Positions 9,244 to 18,082 of a stretch of 64,000 nt of DNA are shown here, piece by piece (the first letter of the stretch is position 1; each line of letters begins with the position of its first letter). The translations under genes and the position numbers were made by a program. The DNA lies in the NCBI RefSeq assembly GCF_014323605.1, contig NZ_SCMB01000001.1:598722-662721 (forward strand), given 5' to 3'. The DNA is from Lactobacillus kimbladii. Its GTDB lineage: Bacteria > Bacillota > Bacilli > Lactobacillales > Lactobacillaceae. The notes beneath the pieces are model-generated. The model did not search any database, was not told the origin of the DNA, and was given only the letters and a program-made list of their open reading frames with translations.

Positions 9244-10815
9244 ATGATTTACCATAACTATTCACATTTAAAATTCTTTTGGCTCAATGTTTTCGGTTTG
9301 ATATACAGTACTTTAAATATCTTTGCTGCTTATATGCTTAGTAATTTGATTAATATGGCAACTAAGAGACAATTTTCAGTCTTACCTTCTTTAGTGACGC
9401 AGATCATAGTAGCGCTAACTATAATCTTAATTTCAGGCTTACTATTTAATTACTTAAAAACCGATGCCGTTAAGCAAATTAACACTAAGTTGAGATCTAA
9501 AGTGTTAAAGGGAATGCTGCTAAATAAAGAAGAAGATAGTGCTAATTTAGGTTTTTTAACTAACGACTTTAAGTTATTAGAAACTAATCGTTATGAAGCT
9601 GAAATTGAAATTCTGATCTATACTTATACCGTTATTTTGGCGCTGGGTTATGCTTTATATTTAAACTGGTTTGTTACCTTGATTTATTTCGTGGGCTCAG
9701 CAATCCCTACAGTTGTGTCCAACTTTTTCCAAAAACCAATTCAAAAGGCTTCAGGTGATTGGACTAAGGCTAACGACAAGTATGTCAGCCAAACCAAAAA
9801 TATTTTAGCTGGCACTGGAACTTTTAATTTATACGGCAAGCAAGACAATGCTGTTAAACAAAATAAGCGTGCGGTTGAAAGTCTGGAAGAAAAACTGGCC
9901 AAAATGAATGTGCTGAATAATAATACTAATACCTACCTTAATATTATTGCGATTGCCAGTGCATTTTTACTACCATTTGCTTTTGGGACATTATTGGTAG
10001 TCAATGGTCAAATAACATTAGGAGCATTATTTGCCATCACTCAGCTTTCTAATTCTTTTGTTAATCCTATCTTGCAAATTTTAAATGAACGAAACAATTT
10101 ATCTACCACTAAGGGTATTGTTAACAAGATCAAGCAGTTTATTGCTAAAGGTGAGCAAAAACCGCAAAACGGTGTTGCTACTGACGACTTTAAACAATTA
10201 GAAGTGAAAAATCTGACTTTAAAACGGCAGGATAAAGAATTAGCTAGTCAAATTAATTTTGCAGTTGCAAAAGGACAAAAGGTTGCGGTAATTGGACCAT
10301 CTGGCTCTGGTAAATCCACCATGCTCCAATATTTAATGTATGGTGATTATGGTCAGGCACAAGAAGAGTTGCTTAATCAAAAGGCCGTTAAACCTGGTAC
10401 TTTTACTAATTTGTTTGCATATTCAAGCCAAAGCGCGGTCATCTTTGCCGACTCATTGTGGTTTAATCTTACTTTGGGTGCAGACCTCCCCTTAGAAGAA
10501 GTTACGGAAGTTTGTGATCATTTAGAACTGGGACTGCTGGTTAAAGAAAAAGGTTTTGACTACCAATTAGGTGATAATGCGGATCAATTATCCGGTGGTC
10601 AGTTAGCACGAATTGAATTAGCAAGGGCAATTTTGGCCAAACGACCAATTTTATTACTGGACGAAGTTAACGCCTCATTAGATAAGGCTACTTCTCAAGC
10701 AATTCATGACTACTTGTTTGACTCAGACTTTACTTTCATTGAGGTTATTCACCACTATGAGCCAGCAGAGTTAAAGCGTTATGATGCTGTAATTGACTTT
10801 AATAATTATATTTAA
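9244..10815 (+). CDS. ABC exporter, fused membrane and ATPase domains
   Basis: The 523-residue protein carries an N-terminal six-helix membrane domain (about 1-285) and a C-terminal ATPase. Walker A is GPSGSGKST (Lys357), the signature LSGGQ spans 449-453 and Walker B gives Asp473-Glu474. All catalytic elements are present. It therefore works as a homodimeric or heterodimeric exporter in the cytoplasmic membrane. A clear relative lies at 18083-19681 with the same layout. The ribosome site is GAGGGAG. It is followed by a bidirectional terminator and is monocistronic. Substrate unknown; peptide or drug export are the usual roles of this family. Confidence 0.88.
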   Translation: MIYHNYSHLKFFWLNVFGLIYSTLNIFAAYMLSNLINMATKRQFSVLPSLVTQIIVALTIILISGLLFNYLKTDAVKQINTKLRSKVLKGMLLNKEEDSANLGFLTNDFKLLETNRYEAEIEILIYTYTVILALGYALYLNWFVTLIYFVGSAIPTVVSNFFQKPIQKASGDWTKANDKYVSQTKNILAGTGTFNLYGKQDNAVKQNKRAVESLEEKLAKMNVLNNNTNTYLNIIAIASAFLLPFAFGTLLVVNGQITLGALFAITQLSNSFVNPILQILNERNNLSTTKGIVNKIKQFIAKGEQKPQNGVATDDFKQLEVKNLTLKRQDKELASQINFAVAKGQKVAVIGPSGSGKSTMLQYLMYGDYGQAQEELLNQKAVKPGTFTNLFAYSSQSAVIFADSLWFNLTLGADLPLEEVTEVCDHLELGLLVKEKGFDYQLGDNADQLSGGQLARIELARAILAKRPILLLDEVNASLDKATSQAIHDYLFDSDFTFIEVIHHYEPAELKRYDAVIDFNNYI

Positions 10816-10842
10816 AACATGGTTTCAAATAATATAGTAAAT

Positions 10843-10881
10843 AAAAAGCTTACTTTTTGTAAAAAGGGAGTAAGCTTTTTT
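10843..10881. terminator. bidirectional terminator between ABC exporter and adhesin
   Basis: AAAAAGCTTACT and AGTAAGCTTTTT form a long stem with A and T tracts on both sides. It can serve both converging genes. Confidence 0.85.
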
Positions 10882-10963
10882 ATGACACCAAGTATATATC
10901 TAAATTATTTCCAGCTATTTTTAATACAGTGGCTTTAGTAGTACAGCCACTGACTAAATATAT

Positions 10964-13198
10964 TTATTTTTCTTTCCGTTTACGTGTAAACCAGCCAATT
11001 ACAGCAACTGTTCCTGTGACAATTATGCCAGTGAACATTATCATGAAATTGCTTTCTTTACTTTCACCAGTCTTGGCCAATACATTGGTGCGCTTAGAAG
11101 TACTACTTAAGTTATGGCTTTTAATAGTAGAATGCTGAATAATCTGGGATCGCCGACCCGTTTTCTTTACATGATGCTGTTTTGAAACTGCTTTTTGTGG
11201 CTTTGGCCTGGTTGGCTTTTTCTGTTTATTTGGTTTTTCTGGTTTGGTAGAAGAATTAGTCGGGTTATTAACACTCGGATTATTATTTTTTTTGGTGTAA
11301 ATATAGGTGACATCTTGAGTCTGTGTACTAAAGAATCCAGTCGCATTCGTCGGTCTGGACTTTAAAGTATAGCCTGCAAGATCTTTGGCTCCAGTAGTAT
11401 ACCCGTCACCAACGTTACCGCTTAAAACAATTTCGGAAGTAAGTTTGTTACCATTTTCATCTTGGTAGTGAACAATCACATCAGCAGCTTTACTTGGGAC
11501 ATTAGGATTTACTGGCAGCTTGGTAGGAGCTTTTTTGTAGAGATAAACAACATCAGTTATAGTATTATCAGCAAAGCTACCACTGGCATTGGCAGGAGTT
11601 TCTGCTAAAGCGTAGCCAGTAATATCTTTCGGCTTTGTGGTATATGGAGTGTTTAATCCACCAGTTTGTACATCATTAGGTGCTAGTTGGTTGCCCACTT
11701 GGTCTTGATAATGTGTAATAACAGCCGCATTGTATCTAACATAGGCATCGGCGTCTTTAGCAGGATTATAGTTAGTTAAAAGTTGTGGAGATGTCCAACG
11801 CTTATCTTTAAGCGCTTGAGGATGCTCTGTTGTCCCATCACCGACGTTAACCCAGACTCCGGGCGTATCTAAGCCAGTATTTGATAGAGAATTTTTAGCA
11901 CCTAGTTTTAAGTAGTTTAAACCTGCCAGTCCGTTTAGCATATTATCGCTGCTAGTAACAGAGTCCATATTGAAATTACTGATATCAAGGCTGGTTAAGC
12001 CACTATCTCCTGAAAACATTTCCATCATGTCAGTTACCTTGTCCGTGTTAAAGTGACTAACGTCTATCTTTGTCAAATTGGTGCAAAAGGCAAACATTCC
12101 GTTCGTGCTAGTAACATTACTAGTGTTGAAGTGGCTGACATCTAATTGATTCAGACTCATACAGTATAAAAACATGCCTACAGTTTGTTCAGCGCTGCTG
12201 GTATCAAAGCTAGCAACATTTAAATTTGATAACTTAAGGCACATGCCAAACATAGCAGACATATCCGTTACTTTTGCTGTATTGAAGCTACTAATGTTTA
12301 ATGCCGTCAAGTTTCGACAGGCATAAAACATAGAATTCATGTTTTCAACATTTTTAGTGTCAAAATTATTCAGATTTAAGTTGGTTAAGCTTGTGCAAAG
12401 ATTAAACATAGTACTCATGTCTTTAACTTTTGCTGTATTAAACGAACTAACATCAAGATTTGTTAAGGCAGAACAAGACTTAAAAAGCTTGTTCATATCA
12501 GTTACATTACTCGTATTAAAGCCACTCAAATCTAGACTTTTTAAATTTTTATCATTAGAGAACATAGAGGCCATATTCGTAACTTGGCTTGTGTCAAAGT
12601 TAGATAAGCCCTCAAACTCTTCTAAGTCGTTTAAATCACTGAAGAGACCAGCCGCAGATCCCTTGATAGCTAGAGGTCCGTCGATAACAATCTTTTTGGG
12701 TTTATTAGTGAGAAAGAATTGGCTAATTGTTCTAGGTACATCATTACTATCAGCTGTTATATTACCAGAAATAGTGGCAACTTCTTGATCAGGATCATAT
12801 GTAAGATGAGCACCATTACTATCAGATGATATTAAGTTGGCTTTTGTAGCAATCTTTTGCTGTTCATTTTCACCATGTGTAACTGCAGGAGGCACGTCTT
12901 TTTGATTGGCTGCTTTAGCATCTGCATCAGAATTCTCATTATTTTTCGTAGAGATTACCGGCACACTAATTAATGAAGTTGTCTGATCTTTCGAATCACT
13001 ATCAGCAGCATTTGTTTGGTCATTACCCTCATTTGTAGCAATAGGACTTTGTGAATCTACATTAGATTTTGTATCATTTCCAGATACAAGATGAGAAGCA
13101 GCAAGATGGTCTGCCTTAACTATTTGTGGACTGTTACCTAGTAAGCCGAGACTGACCACAAGGCCACCCAGCAGCAATTTTTCCTTGTTCTTATTCAT
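10964..13198 (-). CDS. BspA-like LRR surface protein with MucBP domains and sortase signal
   Basis: This 744-residue protein has a signal peptide (about 1-29), a low-complexity Ser/Thr/Asn/Asp region, then roughly nine 23-residue BspA-type (DUF285) repeats of the form LDVSSFNTAKVKDMSTMF, at about 190-430. Two MucBP modules follow (about 490-550 and 570-635; each starts near VxxHYQDxxGN). A basic Pro/Lys linker leads to the sorting signal LAKTGE, a hydrophobic helix and a RKRKEK tail. The sorting motif carries Ala where LPXTG has Pro. The protein should be exposed on the wall and is a probable adhesin; MucBP domains bind mucin-type glycans. The gene stands alone. Confidence 0.88.
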   Translation of the reverse strand: MNKNKEKLLLGGLVVSLGLLGNSPQIVKADHLAASHLVSGNDTKSNVDSQSPIATNEGNDQTNAADSDSKDQTTSLISVPVISTKNNENSDADAKAANQKDVPPAVTHGENEQQKIATKANLISSDSNGAHLTYDPDQEVATISGNITADSNDVPRTISQFFLTNKPKKIVIDGPLAIKGSAAGLFSDLNDLEEFEGLSNFDTSQVTNMASMFSNDKNLKSLDLSGFNTSNVTDMNKLFKSCSALTNLDVSSFNTAKVKDMSTMFNLCTSLTNLNLNNFDTKNVENMNSMFYACRNLTALNISSFNTAKVTDMSAMFGMCLKLSNLNVASFDTSSAEQTVGMFLYCMSLNQLDVSHFNTSNVTSTNGMFAFCTNLTKIDVSHFNTDKVTDMMEMFSGDSGLTSLDISNFNMDSVTSSDNMLNGLAGLNYLKLGAKNSLSNTGLDTPGVWVNVGDGTTEHPQALKDKRWTSPQLLTNYNPAKDADAYVRYNAAVITHYQDQVGNQLAPNDVQTGGLNTPYTTKPKDITGYALAETPANASGSFADNTITDVVYLYKKAPTKLPVNPNVPSKAADVIVHYQDENGNKLTSEIVLSGNVGDGYTTGAKDLAGYTLKSRPTNATGFFSTQTQDVTYIYTKKNNNPSVNNPTNSSTKPEKPNKQKKPTRPKPQKAVSKQHHVKKTGRRSQIIQHSTIKSHNLSSTSKRTNVLAKTGESKESNFMIMFTGIIVTGTVAVIGWFTRKRKEK

Positions 13199-13452
13199 TA
13201 TACTTAACCTTCATGTATTAAAAACAGTATATCGTGTACCTAAATGGAGTTTATCATATTTATTATATTAATTAATAATTAAACGCACTAATATGTTTTA
13301 ACAGGTGTAAGAATGCTTAAAGTAAAGCAAAATAGTTAGAGTGGTTTTAATTACTAACTATTTATATATATTATATATTAATACAATTATTTTAATTTTT
13401 AAGTATTGAATGAAACACTTTTTCGTCATTTTTCGTTGCACATATGGTTAAG
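13199..13452. other. upstream region of the BspA-like adhesin gene
   Basis: This very AT-rich stretch has no coding frame. It must hold the adhesin promoter on the minus strand, but no unambiguous -35/-10 pair was found. Confidence 0.4.
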
Positions 13453-13692
13453 CTAACTAGTTAAAATTGCTATAGCTGTTAGTAATAGTCTAGCAAATAT
13501 AACAAATAGACTTTCTTTTTGCTTTTCTACAGTTTTAGACAAATACAGTAGCAGCATTGGTATTTTTAGCAATTTTTTTAAAACCGGAGTTTTAATTGCA
13601 GCCTTATGGTCAGCCAGGTATTGACTTACAATATGATTTACTTTTACTATTGAGGATTGCTGTCTCTTGAACCAAGTGAAGTTGCTAACCAC
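13453..13692 (-). CDS. small hypothetical protein, possibly decayed
   Basis: This 79-residue frame begins with GTG after a weak GGGG site. It is basic in the middle and hydrophobic at the C-terminus (about 62-78). The frame stays open about 40 codons upstream without an ATG, so it may be the tail of a longer, decayed gene. I do not recognise it. Its size and composition resemble small immunity-type proteins that sit near ABC exporters, but there is no motif to support that. Confidence 0.3.
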   Translation of the reverse strand: MVSNFTWFKRQQSSIVKVNHIVSQYLADHKAAIKTPVLKKLLKIPMLLLYLSKTVEKQKESLFVIFARLLLTAIAILTS

Positions 13693-13850
13693 TTTTTTAA
13701 CCCCAATTACCGTTGATGCAATTGTGCCGAATTTATTATAAATGGTGCTTAAGAAACTAACTTTGCTTTTAGCTATAATAGAGCTAAATAAAATATGATA
13801 AAATCATTGTTAATTACTTTTCATTTTTAGTAAATCAGGTAGGCATTTCC

Positions 13851-14969
13851 ATGAAGAGAACTTATTTTAAGGCAAATTTTACTATTGCACGCAAATCAAA
13901 GAAAAATATTCTGTTAATGGGCGCTTTGGTTTTATTCATGGTTCTCTTTGTATTAGTGGTTGAAGCTCAAAACTTGGGAGATAACTACCGTCAGTGGCGG
14001 TCATACTATGATTCTCTTGAGGTTAATATTAGTTATTTTGACAGCAGTCTATTACTCAAACAAGAATATAAAGAGACTTATGACAATTTAAACGCCCAGG
14101 AAGGTTGTATTTTCAGTTTGCAAAATGGGGAAGTTTTAAGTGATCCACAAACTTATCTAGACGGGTCGATCATGTTATTTCAAACCATGTTAGACGGCTA
14201 CCGCAATAATTATCTGGGAGCCAGCACATTGAACGTTCCACCCAAATATCAATTGCATCAAAGATTAGTTACGTATAAATATCTTTATCGTCATCATATA
14301 CCTGCAGTTATGAATTCAAAGGCATCAGCAACGTATTTAATCTATATTCTCAATTTTGTGGCTATTTTTATTTTCTTTTATATTTTGCTTATTTCTAATG
14401 ATGTGTGGATGGTTAAGTTGGATCATAAGACGGTTTTACGCAATATCCCTTATCGTGTAGAAGATGAGGTTAAAGGTAAAACCATGATCAATTTGGCTTT
14501 AACCTTGGGCCCTTTACTTATTGGATTAGTTGGTGCATATCTTTTTGCTGGCTTACGAAATGGCTTTCGCAGTTTAAATTATCCTAATGTTTTTTACTTT
14601 AATAAAATAATAGCAATCCCAGTCTGGTTGGATTGTTTGCTCTTTTTACTTTATACCGCAGTATTGGTAGTATTTGTGACCAGTTTAACTTTACTTCTTA
14701 ACCAGTTGACTAAAAATGTATATCTCACTACCTTTATTGGTATTGCTCTATATGTATTAACGTATTTGCCTGCCAAAATGCTTAAATTTATTGCTTGGCT
14801 GCCATCTGCATATTTAAATGTTAATGATGTGCTTAATGGCACTGTGGCAAGTAAAACAGGATTTGCAGGGCTAAACTTAGTCACCAGCGGCTGTATCCTA
14901 TTAGTTTGGTCATTTATTTTGATCATCTGGTTCAGACACTTGGTTAATAAAGGAGGTATTGCACGATGA
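13851..14969 (+). CDS. ABC-2 type transporter membrane protein (first of three genes)
   Basis: The 372-residue protein has a helix near residues 21-38, a long extracytoplasmic loop, and about five more helices between 160 and 365. This is the ABC-2 permease layout. It has no ATPase motifs. The next gene, also a permease, overlaps it by 4 bases (ATGA) and the ATPase gene follows, so the three form one operon and probably one exporter with two different membrane subunits. Substrate unknown; peptide antibiotic export or immunity is a common role for such systems. Confidence 0.8.
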   Translation: MKRTYFKANFTIARKSKKNILLMGALVLFMVLFVLVVEAQNLGDNYRQWRSYYDSLEVNISYFDSSLLLKQEYKETYDNLNAQEGCIFSLQNGEVLSDPQTYLDGSIMLFQTMLDGYRNNYLGASTLNVPPKYQLHQRLVTYKYLYRHHIPAVMNSKASATYLIYILNFVAIFIFFYILLISNDVWMVKLDHKTVLRNIPYRVEDEVKGKTMINLALTLGPLLIGLVGAYLFAGLRNGFRSLNYPNVFYFNKIIAIPVWLDCLLFLLYTAVLVVFVTSLTLLLNQLTKNVYLTTFIGIALYVLTYLPAKMLKFIAWLPSAYLNVNDVLNGTVASKTGFAGLNLVTSGCILLVWSFILIIWFRHLVNKGGIAR

Positions 14970-16228
14970 AATGGCGTTATTTCCTCTTTCAGTTGAAGGC
15001 TTTTTTGGTTAATCCCAAAAATATTGGATTGTTTATTGCTACTGTGATTATGTCTTTATATTTTAGTCTGGTCAGTGTGCCTAACCGTCAAGTAATTGAA
15101 CAGGTCGATGCCAAGCCTATCAGAAAGGAATATATTGATGACACGGCCTTTTTAAAAGTGGCTATGCAAGAGATTGCTTATTCCAAGAAGCCAGGTTATT
15201 ATTCTATTCCTAGCAAAGGGGCAGTGGACGCTGTCAGTACTTACCCACAGGTCTTATCTTATGATAAAAAAATATTGCTTGCTATAAAGAAAAAAGACTG
15301 GGATGCTTATGCTAAAAACGCCAGTGCTCGTTATCAATATATTGACGAGTTAATCTTTGTAGAAGGTAACCAAAACTTTTTGTATCCAGCTGCGTACAAT
15401 CAAAATGATAATTTTAAGCAGGATGGTCATTTTGGCTATCAACGGACGTATCACTTGTATAACGCACTTTTAGCCGGTAAAAAGGATAAGCAAACAGAGC
15501 TGAATAAAAATATTTTGGAAGAACGCACAGCCTTACAAGTAATTCAAAACTCACTTTCTGGCTGGACAGTCTTAATCATGGTAGTGATAGTTTGTTTCTT
15601 TGCTGCAGACATTGAGACTAATGACAGGAAATATTATACGGTCTTGGAAAATATTCCTTTAAGTAAACGTACCATTTTATGGTTGAAAACTGGAGTTGTT
15701 GAAGTAGGGGTTTTGCTTGACTTTGTAGTAGCTGGGATAATTGCTCTTCTTTGTATAGCACCTAGATATGGTTTGGGATCATTAAGACTAAATACTGTTG
15801 ATTATTTAGGCAAAATAAACTTCAAAGCAACCTTTAGGACTGAAACACTAGGTATGTATTATTTGCAGTTTATCATTTTTGCAATCATTATTTCGTTTAT
15901 CTTTATCAGGTTGACAATTCTGCTATCAATCGTTTTGCGTAACGAATATGTTGCCGGCATGCTTAGCAGTTTGTTTGCTATCAGTGCGAAGATGCTTTAC
16001 TTCTCGTTGGGCATGGGCTTTGTTTACCCGTTTTTGGAAAAATGGCCTATGACTTACTTTTCTATCGGTGACAGTATTACCGGCAACTTGGCTTATTTGA
16101 TGGATGCACCCGGATGGGGCTTTACTGCTGGCTTAGGACCACTCATTTGTCTGGCACTTGTCATTGAAATTTTACTGTTTTTGTTCACGCAAATTAAAAG
16201 CATCCCTTTAGTTAGACGAGGTGATTAA
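14966..16228 (+). CDS. ABC-2 type transporter membrane protein (second of three genes)
   Basis: This 420-residue protein has the same plan as its neighbour: an N-terminal helix (about 18-35), an extracytoplasmic domain of about 160 residues rich in Tyr, Lys and Asp, and six C-terminal helices. The 4-base overlap upstream and the tight junction downstream place it in one translationally coupled operon. The two permeases are only distantly alike. No substrate can be assigned. Confidence 0.8.
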   Translation: MKWRYFLFQLKAFLVNPKNIGLFIATVIMSLYFSLVSVPNRQVIEQVDAKPIRKEYIDDTAFLKVAMQEIAYSKKPGYYSIPSKGAVDAVSTYPQVLSYDKKILLAIKKKDWDAYAKNASARYQYIDELIFVEGNQNFLYPAAYNQNDNFKQDGHFGYQRTYHLYNALLAGKKDKQTELNKNILEERTALQVIQNSLSGWTVLIMVVIVCFFAADIETNDRKYYTVLENIPLSKRTILWLKTGVVEVGVLLDFVVAGIIALLCIAPRYGLGSLRLNTVDYLGKINFKATFRTETLGMYYLQFIIFAIIISFIFIRLTILLSIVLRNEYVAGMLSSLFAISAKMLYFSLGMGFVYPFLEKWPMTYFSIGDSITGNLAYLMDAPGWGFTAGLGPLICLALVIEILLFLFTQIKSIPLVRRGD

Positions 16229-16229
16229 A

Positions 16230-17099
16230 ATGTTAAAAATAAAAGATGTCACATTGGCATTTGGAAAAAACGTTGTTTTAGACGATGTTAACTTGGAATT
16301 TAAGCAGGGCGAGATCGTTGGTCTCGTAGCGCCTAATGGTACTGGTAAGTCGACCTTGATCAACGTTATTTTGCATAATCTGACGCCGCAAAAAGGGTTT
16401 GTTGAATATGAAAATACACGTTATCAAACACAAAAAGACACGATTAAATTACACCAGGAAATTTGCTCGTTTCCTGAACAAAGCGACCTGTTTCCCTTTA
16501 TGACTGGACGAGATCATCTTAATTTATACGCTGATCTTTGGCACAATTCTGTCAAATCAGTCGGGCAGGTCATTAATGACTTGCAAATGGGAAATTATGT
16601 GGATAAGAAGGTGCAGACTTATTCTTTGGGGATGAAACAGCGACTTTGTTTTGCAATGGTAGTAGCAGCTGATTCTCCTGTAATGTTGTTAGATGAAGTA
16701 ATGAATGGACTTGATCCACAGAACGTAGTTTTAATTTCACAGATGCTTCTTAAACTAAAGGATGAAAACAAGTTGATAATTATGGCTTCACACCTTTTGT
16801 CTAACTTGCAGCAGTATGCTGACAGGGTCTTGTTTATGGGTAAAGGACACATTATTGAAGATCTAGACAATAAAAAGCAAAATAAACGGTATCTAAAGAT
16901 GCAGAGTACCCCTGAAACGACTAAGTTGCTAGCCGGTTATGACTACGAAACCTTGCCTAATAACCTGATATTAGTTCCTCTAGAAAAAATTGAGCAGGAT
17001 AAGCTGACGCAACTTATAGCCAGCTTAGTTAGAGCTGATATTCAATACGCAGTTGAAAGAATTGATATCGAAGACTTATTTAATAAATTTTATGATTAG
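16230..17099 (+). CDS. ABC transporter ATPase (third of three genes)
   Basis: The 289-residue ATPase powers the two upstream permeases. Walker A reads APNGTGKST (about 36-44), the signature is YSLGMKQ, and Walker B is VMLLDEVMNGLD. The C-terminal extension of about 80 residues resembles those of BcrA-type drug and lantibiotic resistance ATPases. The ATG at 16230 follows GAGGTGATT; an in-frame GTG three codons earlier is less likely. Its stop overlaps by 4 bases the end of the converging rgg gene. Confidence 0.85.
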   Translation: MLKIKDVTLAFGKNVVLDDVNLEFKQGEIVGLVAPNGTGKSTLINVILHNLTPQKGFVEYENTRYQTQKDTIKLHQEICSFPEQSDLFPFMTGRDHLNLYADLWHNSVKSVGQVINDLQMGNYVDKKVQTYSLGMKQRLCFAMVVAADSPVMLLDEVMNGLDPQNVVLISQMLLKLKDENKLIIMASHLLSNLQQYADRVLFMGKGHIIEDLDNKKQNKRYLKMQSTPETTKLLAGYDYETLPNNLILVPLEKIEQDKLTQLIASLVRADIQYAVERIDIEDLFNKFYD

Positions 17100-17941
17100 T
17101 TTAAAGCTTTAACCTGATTTAATATTTGCAGAAAATAAGTAGCCGTAGTTTGCATGTCCATATTAGTTAAAAAATGAATGATTGAGACAGCTGCTTCATC
17201 ATTGGCAGTATTGTGGAATGTAAGAATTGCATTTAAAAATTTGCGCCCAACAATTAACAACATTTCGTTATCTGGTAAGTCAATCTGGTTTATTCGTGTA
17301 AGTAGTTGGTCTGCAAATTTAAACTGACTTTTTGTAATTAAGCCAATTACAGCTTCAAATAGAGCTGCTATACCAAAATGAAATGTACCTTCTCCTGCTT
17401 TTTTAATAAAAGAAATATTACTGATAACCTGAACAGAGATTTGGTAAATGATTCTGGGACTAATAATAGGGATAACATTGGCAAAAAGTGAGAGAAATTC
17501 ATGACCCCAAACAGTTATCTTACTTAATTGCTGGTTTAATTCATTTTGCTGGGCTACAGGAAAAATATTATGCTGTGAAGTTTTATAATACAAACTAAAG
17601 GCTATTGCTGCATAGTCAAGGTCAAAAGGATCTTGACTTGACTGATATTTATTTAATGCCGCTTGAGCCAGTTTTTCCAAATAATCTCTGTCGTGGTTAC
17701 TCCAAGACTCTTCTAAAATTTGGGCAATGTGATCCTTTGGGTCGACTTTAGCAAGTGCAATATATTCAGTTGCGGATAAACTAAGTTTTTCACACAATTT
17801 TAATACCCGGTTAAAATCCATGTGTCCTTGATTATTTTCCCAGCGAGAAAGCATTTGAATGGAACAAATGCCTGCGGCAGCTTCTTTAAGAGTAATATGC
17901 TGCATTTTTCGCAACTGTTTAAATTCATTCCCTGATTGCAT
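17096..17941 (-). CDS. Rgg/GadR/MutR-family transcriptional regulator
   Basis: The 281-residue protein has an N-terminal XRE-type HTH (ITLKEAAAGICSIQMLSRWE) and a long helical C-terminal region, the size and build of Rgg regulators. Several of these sense short peptides. It converges on the ABC operon and diverges from the exporter gene at 18083; a 16-bp palindrome lies in the divergent region. No short hydrophobic peptide gene was found close by, so whether this Rgg uses a peptide signal is open. A second Rgg-like gene lies at 47940. Confidence 0.85.
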   Translation of the reverse strand: MQSGNEFKQLRKMQHITLKEAAAGICSIQMLSRWENNQGHMDFNRVLKLCEKLSLSATEYIALAKVDPKDHIAQILEESWSNHDRDYLEKLAQAALNKYQSSQDPFDLDYAAIAFSLYYKTSQHNIFPVAQQNELNQQLSKITVWGHEFLSLFANVIPIISPRIIYQISVQVISNISFIKKAGEGTFHFGIAALFEAVIGLITKSQFKFADQLLTRINQIDLPDNEMLLIVGRKFLNAILTFHNTANDEAAVSIIHFLTNMDMQTTATYFLQILNQVKALN

Positions 17942-17978
17942 GCTGTTTTTGTCCTTTTTAAGATATTATGGCACTTTT

Positions 17979-17994
17979 TTCTCATATATGAGAA
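17979..17994. promoter_or_regulatory. 16-bp palindrome between rgg and ABC exporter genes
   Basis: TTCTCATATATGAGAA is a perfect palindrome, 38 bases upstream of the rgg start and 89 bases upstream of the exporter start. It is the best candidate operator for the Rgg protein (inference). Confidence 0.55.
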
Positions 17995-18082
17995 GTAAAA
18001 AAATCTAAAAAATAATTCATGCTTTAATATGTTTAATCAAAAAATATCTTAACCGTTTTAATAATAAAGATGGAGTAGAAAA

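Noticed and set aside
11900..12650. CRISPR-like periodic repeats
   Set aside because: The period of about 69 bases comes from coding repeats of 23 residues in the BspA domain, without identical direct repeats or unique spacers.
12339..12788. 149-codon plus-strand frame inside the BspA-like gene
   Set aside because: It is the antisense of the repeated BspA LRR region; its length follows from repeat composition and it has no ribosome site.
17942..18082. Short hydrophobic peptide (SHP) gene for the Rgg regulator
   Set aside because: No frame with a start, basic residues and hydrophobic tail was found in the divergent region.
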